This document shows positions 57,468 through 64,000 of a stretch of DNA of 64,000 nt, in pieces. Both the position numbers and the translations under genes were made by a program. The notes below the pieces were generated by a model. That model did no database searches. It saw only the letters and a list, made by a program, of their open reading frames with translations, and had not been told where the DNA came from. The stretch is from Cyclospora cayetanensis (Eukaryota; Apicomplexa; Conoidasida; Eucoccidiorida; Eimeriidae). Location: the NCBI RefSeq assembly GCF_002999335.1, contig NW_020312480.1:434001-498000 (forward strand), read 5' to 3'. The first letter of the stretch is position 1. Each line of letters opens with the position of its first letter.

Positions 57468-60400
57468 CTACCGACGGTGAGTATTTGGGGTGTGCATTTT
57501 CTCTGCCTTGTGCCGTTTCCGTCTCTCCTCTGCTTGACGTTGTTTGCGCTTCTTCCGCCTTTGTTGGTTAGCCTCGCGTAGCTTGTGTTGCGGCAGTTCT
57601 ACGACACTCGAATCGCTATCACTGGTGTCGAGCACGCTTATGATGGGAGGTTGGCTGCGAGTCTCACTTTTGCCCGCAGCTCGTGTTGCAGATTGAGCAC
57701 AGGGTGTAGTACGTACGGCCAAAGCTCTCATGGGGGTTATCCGAGGACTGCTGCTTGGTGACGTGGTCAGGTTTTGGCGAGCACTGGAAATAGCACCTCC
57801 AGGCGTTCTTCGCGATTGCTGTGGCTGCTGCTTTCGTGCCCAGGGCCACCGTTGCAATTCCCCCGACGAATCGCTATCTGAGCTGAAGATTGTGTGCCCC
57901 TTGTTGCAGCTGGCATTGCTGCTGCCGGTGCGAGTGCAGCAAACCACATCCTCTCCCGAGTCGTCGACGATTTCGTCGAATCTTCCCGGTTGAAGGCGGA
58001 GCCGGAGAGCCCTCCGCAGGCGCTCAGACGAGTCGAGAAGGTGCTGCACTGCTCTTTCGGTCTCCGTTCTGACCGCTTCAGTTATCCATACCCCTGGCCT
58101 TTGAGAGGCGATCGGCTCAGCGCCACCCTTATTGCTGCTCTCGACGAAAGACGCACTCATCAACTCTTTAGGCCATGGAGGTGTACCGAACACAGAGCAC
58201 AGGAGAGGCATGTCACCTGCAGCAGTCTCTGCCGAGGCCTCTTGGCAGTTTTTGGAGGCCGCCTGACGCACTTCCGACACGAGTCGCTGAGCCAGTCGCT
58301 GAAAGCCCCCACAAAACAACAGGTAGCGGCGCAGCCTCAAGGCTCCCTCACAGGAGCCGTCAAGGGAGATGAGCGGATTGCAGGAGGCCAATGCGCGGCA
58401 TTGAATACACAGGCGCACAACATGAAGACAAGGCAGGAAGGGACACTGCTCAGACAGTGCGGCTGGAGGCAGACGCCACCTCAAGGACGAGAGAGATGCT
58501 CACGAGATAAGCCTTGCGCCACGCTCCACGGATCTCCATTATCTTATACGCGTTGCACCCAATATCCCTCGATGTATCCTGCAAAGGCACATAAAGGAAC
58601 ACGCGGGCCTGCCGCTGGGACCCTACGGCACGTTCTGCCCGTCTGGCGGCCTGTGTTTGCTTCCTAGCGAGGCAGGGCGAGTCTGGTTTGATTACCCAAG
58701 AGGGCGCATGCAACGCTACGGAATAGCTCAAAGGACGTCAAAAGAAACTCTGATGGAAGCGAGTTCTCGCTATGCAGGCCTACCAAGGGACTCTCCGCAC
58801 TAAGCCGCAACCGGTTCTGACCCTTATGCATGATATCCCTTTTGCGTGTCAGCTTGCCATCGCCACGAACACTGCAGGGAAGCGGGGAAAATCGAAAGGC
58901 ACAAGAAATCAAGGTACAGCAGCCAGAGTTCTTTGGAATAAAGCCTTCTCTTAAAAGCAAGGCGCACGACTTTGTGCCCAGTACCGCAGGATATTATTCT
59001 GCAAAATTCTAGAACGCCATTCTCAAGAGTTTACAAGGATTTATAAAAGCTGGGAATAGATCAAAAAATAAGGCTAGCATGGATAGGAGCAGGGCGGACG
59101 GAGACGGGGATGCACCTGATGGTGTTGCTTGCGTAGTTGAATTGACAGCCAAAGTACTGTAAAAATTGAAACAGCAAATGGCCCAGATTCAAATGGCGGT
59201 GCCCTTTCGTGTCTCGGAGGTTAGGGTTGTTCTGTAGGAAGTGAAGACACTGCGCAGCCACCCCGAGCAACACCAGAGGCACAGACGCGTTGAAAGAGTT
59301 GCTATAACGCAGCTCCTGCGAAGGCCATCGAAGGCGGGCCCCTCGGCAGAAAGTAGACCTTCAAGAAGAGACAGAAGAAAGCGTGTCTAAACCGCTTGAA
59401 GCAGCTGAATAGGGGCAGCGTTGGGCCGTCATGAAAGGGCAACAAGAAGGGGAACATGTACACGAAGATTCATCTGCTAATCGGGCTGCAATGCCGGGTT
59501 GCTGTTCACAACGAATACCCATGTAAAGCATTGAGAACATAGGGCCTGAAATGTAGACCTCAAGGCTTAGACGGCACCAAAGCCCACCATAACGAATAGG
59601 AGGTACGAGCCGACACCGCCTTTGAATGGCTCATGAAGCCTCCAGTGGCGAAGGAGCAGTTTGTTTAAGAGTAGGAGGGGCCGTAGCATTGCGAATTCGT
59701 TGAGCTGCATAGTAACCACAACGTGACACCCCCACATCCGTTTTGTGCATCCAGCTTACTTTGAGTGCTCGAAAATCGTGGGCCCCCAGATTTGTTGCCA
59801 CAAGACACAGACCAGAACCCTCAGCTGTCGCCGCACCTTGTAGCGAACATAAAGGGATGTTAGAAGGGCAGAAGGCTGGTCAAAGCTGAGATCCACCGCA
59901 ACGCCTGTTGCCGCATCCCTGAATTTGCAGATGGGAACGCGGGCCTGGAGGATTGGCTCGATGCCTAGAGCAAACGCTCCTAACCCTTTCCTAGGGAGAT
60001 GCCCCCCACGGGTGCCTCCATGCGCTACTTCTGCCGATGCGCTGTTCAGCTTATGGAGAAACCATACGAGCAACTGCATCCACATGCATGTACAATAAAT
60101 ATATATATATATACATATACATATATATACATGCATGTGCGCATACCGCAGCAGTGGCGCTAGCAGCAGCAGGCAGTGCAACGGCCAGAAGAGCTTTCAA
60201 CCCGAGTCTCGTATGGCCATAACCCCCAAGGCAAAAGGGCCCCACTCTGCGACACCGCAGCGCAAGGGGGCTGAATCGCCATCGCAGCCAGCGGAGCAAC
60301 AGTCCTGGCTCACCCGTATGTTCTTAATTCGCTGTTCACGAACGTAAGCGTTTTCTGTGTCGCCTGTTTCAGCTGCCGCGGTCCGCATCAGTTCCTTAAA

Positions 60401-62006
60401 CCCTTCTGGGCCCCCATGGCGGCAATTGCTGCTGCAGAGGCCGTTTTTCTTCGGAGTGTAGACACTCGAACGAAAGCAACAGCACCTGATGGATCCCCTC
60501 GCCTCGCGTCTACATGGGGTGCTAATCCTCGCACTGCTCCCGGGAGCAGTCTCGGAGATGCTGCGGCCTGAGCCGCCATCTGCACTGCCGCTACCGCTGT
60601 TGATGCAGCAGCGGCACTGGCTGCATGCATAGTAACTCAGCTGAGGAGGGGTAGTATGCGCGAACACGCACAGATCAAGATCGCTCCCGGGAAGGTCTAA
60701 GGAGGTAAAGGAAGAACCAAACACCTCAACTGAGCAGCCTTGAAACAGGAGGGAACACGCCGCGCGCACGCGTCCGGCAGCCTAGACAGCGCAGCAGCAC
60801 ATCGCCCGAGCAAGCAAGCAAGAAGAGAGAACTACAAATCAAGCAGGCCACTTCTCTGGCACCGGCTTTTTAGACACCGCAAAACGGAAGGGAGGAGGGG
60901 GGAGGTGGCGTGGCGAGGAGGGGAGAGCTTAAAATAGTCTTCTGTCTGCAAGCGGCTGTACGCACGAGCCGCACGAACCCCTGGCTCGAAGCTCGTGGGC
61001 TACGCGGCCTTTCACAACGCACTAAATGCGAATGGGGAACCATCCACAGAAGAAGCACTAGAAAGAAACATCACGGGAGGCAGAGGGGACAAGACACTTC
61101 GCGGATTGCAGGTGCTGACAGGCCCTCGAGGCTTTTCAAGAATCCGAGCTAGAACTTGAAAGGTCTCAAGAGCTTTTCTGGCCAGATGACAGGCGCCGAT
61201 AAGACGAGAAACGAGCGCGAATCGGCCCTTACCTCCCGTTTGCGCGCTTCTTCTTCTTCGCTAGGCGTCAGAAGACCGAGCAGCGCGATACATTCGGCGT
61301 GCAATCTCCCGAAAAAGTCTGCACCCGCTGCAGCTGCCGCTGCTCCTGCTGCGGCGATTTTCACCCCCGCGAGTGATGCAGATGCCCCCCCCAATGCTGC
61401 CTCCGCCTCCTCTATATTCGCAGTAGCCGGCTGCGGGCGGCGTACTGGCGAGTCCCCTCCTCCGTCACTAGATCTGCAGCCTGGATGCCGCGGCTTATGC
61501 TCCCGTTCGTGGAACTGCATGCGGCGCTGTTGAAGCCAAAGCAGTTGCTGGTGCTGCTGATGTTGCCACAGTCGCAGGGGCCTATCGCTGCGTGAAGGCT
61601 CATCCTCGGGAAGATCCGGCAGCGCTGCGTACTCAGGCAGAGGGGCAGGCCGCCCTTCCCTCTCGTCTCGCACTGTTGCCTCTGCTGCACCAGCAGCCTC
61701 CGATCTGCGCTTGTTCACAGAGCCAGCGGCAGCTGCCGCTGCTCCCGCAAGTTCGGCTGAAACTTGAATACTCAAGGCAACCGCAGGCTCCTTGACGGCG
61801 GCCACATCTTGTCCTCGCCTGGCCCCCAGCAAGGATCTGATGTTGCGGTTGGCGGCTCGCTGCTTCGCAAGCTGTTCTTGATTTACCAGTACATACGCCT
61901 CCGCTCCCATCAGCTCTACGGCTTCAGAAATCTCCGCGAGAGGAGCAGCGCCTGCTGCTGCAGTGCCTGCTGCGGCTCCGCCTCCTCCTGCCGAACCTTC
62001 TCCCAT
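57468..62006 (-). CDS. TRF4/TENT4-type non-canonical poly(A) polymerase
   Basis: Seven exons join in frame to 931 residues: 62006-61233, 60781-60314, 59944-59760, 59358-59116, 58871-58696, 58622-58504 and 58298-57468. After an Ala-rich leader, LHAECIALLGLLTPSEEEEARKRE leads into the nucleotidyltransferase motif VEVFGSSFTSLDLPGSDLDL (metal ligands Asp291 and Asp293). Then come ARVPICKFRDAATGVAVDLSF (third Asp432), the central-domain helix VLLGVAAQCLHFLQ, NLGHLLFQFLQYFGCQFNY, SVRGDGKLTRKRD, and a nucleotide-recognition-like PLQDTSRDIGCNAYKIMEI (about 628-645). The 277-residue tail is basic and Ser-rich and contains IISVLDTSDSDSS, a SUMO-interaction-like motif. Homologues add short A tails to RNAs for exosome decay (TRAMP) or turn over mRNA. 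No RNA-binding knuckles are visible here. An insertion of about 80 residues splits the segment after the Asp pair. Confidence 0.88.
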
Positions 62007-64000
62007 GACCACCTCCCGTGGAAGAGTCCCTCCGTGAGTTCATCTAAAAGATCCGCCTTTAAGTGCAGCAGAGGTAGCTGTAGCAGGCCCCCAAAAGCTT
62101 CTGCCGCCCTTTAGGCCCATGTGCCTCGATATAACGGCCTCTTTCAAAGAGTGGCGAGAAGAAGCCTTGTCGCCGTGAGCAGCTGCTACTTTGAAAAAGA
62201 ACCCTGAGAAGACTTCACAGCAGCAGATTTGCTAGGCTTTCCTGAACACTCAACAACGCGCTGTGGAAAGAGCTAGAATCCTCTCCGCCGACACCACAAA
62301 AAGAGCCTTGCGCGATGCCTGACCTCTGCGCGTGCTCAGAGCTAACTTCGAGAGGAACACTGCGGTATAAAGCAGAAAGTAGCAGGCAAAAGCTCCAGAG
62401 GGCCTTTAATGACGCAGTACCGGATGCGACGTATGCCCATTCCTCCCTAGGGGCCCCTAAAAGGGCCCCCGGTGGCTGTTGAGCTGCAACAAAATGCAGC
62501 TGCTGCGAGGCCCTAGCCCCTATACGCCAAGAAAAGGTGAGACAATTACGCAAATGGAACGGGAGCAAGTGGGGCTAACGCGGTTGGTCAATGGTCTGTC
62601 GGCAAGTGTGGGGAAATCAGACAGCGGTATCAGCCGGGGAGGGGGCAGGGAGGGGGCCCTCGAATCGAAGCTCCGATGGGGGTGGCTTCGCTTCTGAAGG
62701 CGGTATAATGGCATTCTTAGACACAATTCTTGCCAGGCAACTACTCAATTGGGACCTGCAGGCTTCTAAGGGCGTATGCCTTCATGAAGATTCCCTGTAG
62801 GAAGTGCTCCGCATGCGATCTTCTACGGGCTGATGCCTTCATGAAGATTCCCTGTAGGAAAAGCTCCGCATACGACCTTCTAAGGGCTGATGCCTTCATG
62901 AAGATTCCCTGTAGGAAAAGCTCCGCATGCGATCTTCTAAGGGCTGATGCCTTCATGAAGATTTTCTGTAGGAAAAGCTCCACAAGCGATCTTCTGAGGG
63001 CTGATGCCTTCATGAAGATTCCCTGTAGGAAAAGCTCCGCATACGACCTTACGCGTACAGGCACAAGCGAAAAATTCCATTCAGCAAAGCAGGGTGCTAG
63101 AAGCGCTGCCGCCACCACAAATTGCTGTGCTCTCACGTGCACTGAGTTTTGTACTGCCACGCTTTTTTCGTCTTTAGCTAGGCAGTAGTGTATTCCAGGG
63201 CAATTGAGTAGGCCTTTACGAAGGTTTGTAGCTGTGCGATGCCCAAGCCAACGCAAAGTTGCGTGACGCGAAGACGTGTACTGACAAGAGGAAGGCAGCT
63301 CGTTAGGGTCTGAGTTTTCAGGAGACCCTAAATGATGATGGAAAAAATGAATGGCTAGGACAGCAGGGGGTTCGAGACACTGGCTTGGGGTGGATGCTTG
63401 CAGTCGCGCACATCCCGAGCAATGCCTTCCATGCACGCCTTCGTGCCCACACAGGAGACGGTACGGCCTCCTTCCCTGTCGAGGCCTAAATGGGAGCACT
63501 TGGGCATACTCCCATTAAGGAGGTTTCAAGTTACCTAGTCGCCTGCACTTGCATCGACTTATCTGATTATTCGAAACCCGCCAATGCATGCTGCTTTCCT
63601 CACGGACGGCAAAACAAAAGGAACCAGCACACCAGAAACGCCACTGCTGCAACCCTCCAGATGCCACCTAAAATCCACTGCCTCTTCACTAGGAGGCCCT
63701 TGTCACCGCAAGGCCATCAGGGCTACCCACCGGCTCTTTTTTTTGGTAGGCAAGCGACATAAGGAAGTCGCTGTGCCTTAAAAGCGTCCTCGATATCACA
63801 GTGCTAAACACCTTACGCCCCAACACCCTTTCAGTGTAGCTCTCCACCAATGCGTGCCCTCGAAACGCACTCCAGCAGCCACTCCCTGCGTGCCTGGCAT
63901 ATTCCGGCTAAAAGGCTCAACCTAAGGTCTTTCCGGGAGAGCCATCCATCCTGGTCTTATTCACGATAGCTAGAAGGCTGGTGTTTCCATAGCAAAGATT
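62007..64000. other. Right-end region with minisatellite; no firmly supported gene
   Basis: This lies upstream of the poly(A) polymerase gene. It contains a GGGGCCCC-rich patch (about 62448-62474) and the 57-bp tandem array described separately. A minus-strand frame of 252 codons (63499-62741) and a plus-strand frame (62730-63188) both run through the array, because 57 is divisible by 3. Neither shows a family motif. Confidence 0.45.
62770..63054. repeat. Five tandem copies of a 57-bp minisatellite
   Basis: Copies start at 62770, 62827, 62884, 62941 and 62998. Each holds GATGCCTTCATGAAGATTCC and TGTAGGAAAAGCTCCGCATG with few differences. On the plus strand a unit translates to LRADAFMKIPCRKSSACDL, on the minus strand to FLQGIFMKASALRRSHAEL; both frames are open. 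Confidence 0.9.

Noticed and set aside
62741..63499. 252-codon minus-strand ORF as a gene
   Set aside because: Half of it is the 57-bp array, the rest has no motif, and the opposite strand is equally open.
1..64000. tRNA, rRNA, transposon or telomere repeats
   Set aside because: I saw no cloverleaf-like T-loop context, rRNA core, terminal repeats with a transposase or reverse transcriptase, or TTTAGGG arrays. Reading by eye is not a sensitive search for these.

Overview
The window looks like nuclear DNA of an apicomplexan parasite, most probably an Eimeria (chicken-coccidium type). The signs are dense CAG/CTG trinucleotide arrays that run straight through exons and give Gln, Ala or Ser runs, intron-rich genes with GT-AG and some GC-AG introns, a plastid-type leader on one protein, and gene families typical of Coccidia. 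There are no bacterial operons, ribosome binding sites or insertion sequences. All gene models were spliced by eye. Exon borders that keep the reading frame and restore a family motif across the junction are given as exact coordinates; the others are marked unresolved.

Layout. From 1 to 14510 (minus) lies one very large gene, or two adjacent ones. It encodes a trithorax/MLL (SET1-type) chromatin regulator with an array of PHD fingers, a bromodomain and further PHD-like fingers. Its 3' end, where such proteins carry a SET domain, lies beyond the left edge. Next come a single-exon ABC-F ATPase with a probable apicoplast leader (15748-18420, plus), a phosphoglycerate-mutase-type histidine phosphatase (19102-20406, minus) and a large helical-repeat protein with a mitochondrion-like leader (22764-28355, minus). 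All of this is rich in trinucleotide repeats.

From about 28.4 to 57.4 kb the trinucleotide repeats nearly vanish and genes consist of many small exons. This part holds an Asterix/PAT-complex membrane protein (31611-32305, plus), a nine-exon glyoxalase II with all metal ligands (33065-35857, minus), an unrecognised acidic-tail protein (36525-38210, plus, weak), a MORN-repeat protein (40032-45520, plus), unassigned coding sequence to 47729, and an eight-exon Patched/NPC1-like RND membrane protein of 1401 residues (48529-54672, minus).

From 57.5 kb repeats return with a seven-exon TRF4-type non-canonical poly(A) polymerase of 931 residues (57468-62006, minus), followed by a 57-bp minisatellite near the right end.

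The genes do not form one pathway. The main points of interest are the MLL-like architecture, at least three GC-AG introns confined to the repeat-poor block, a start-codon-only first exon, and the sharp alternation of repeat-rich and repeat-poor DNA.
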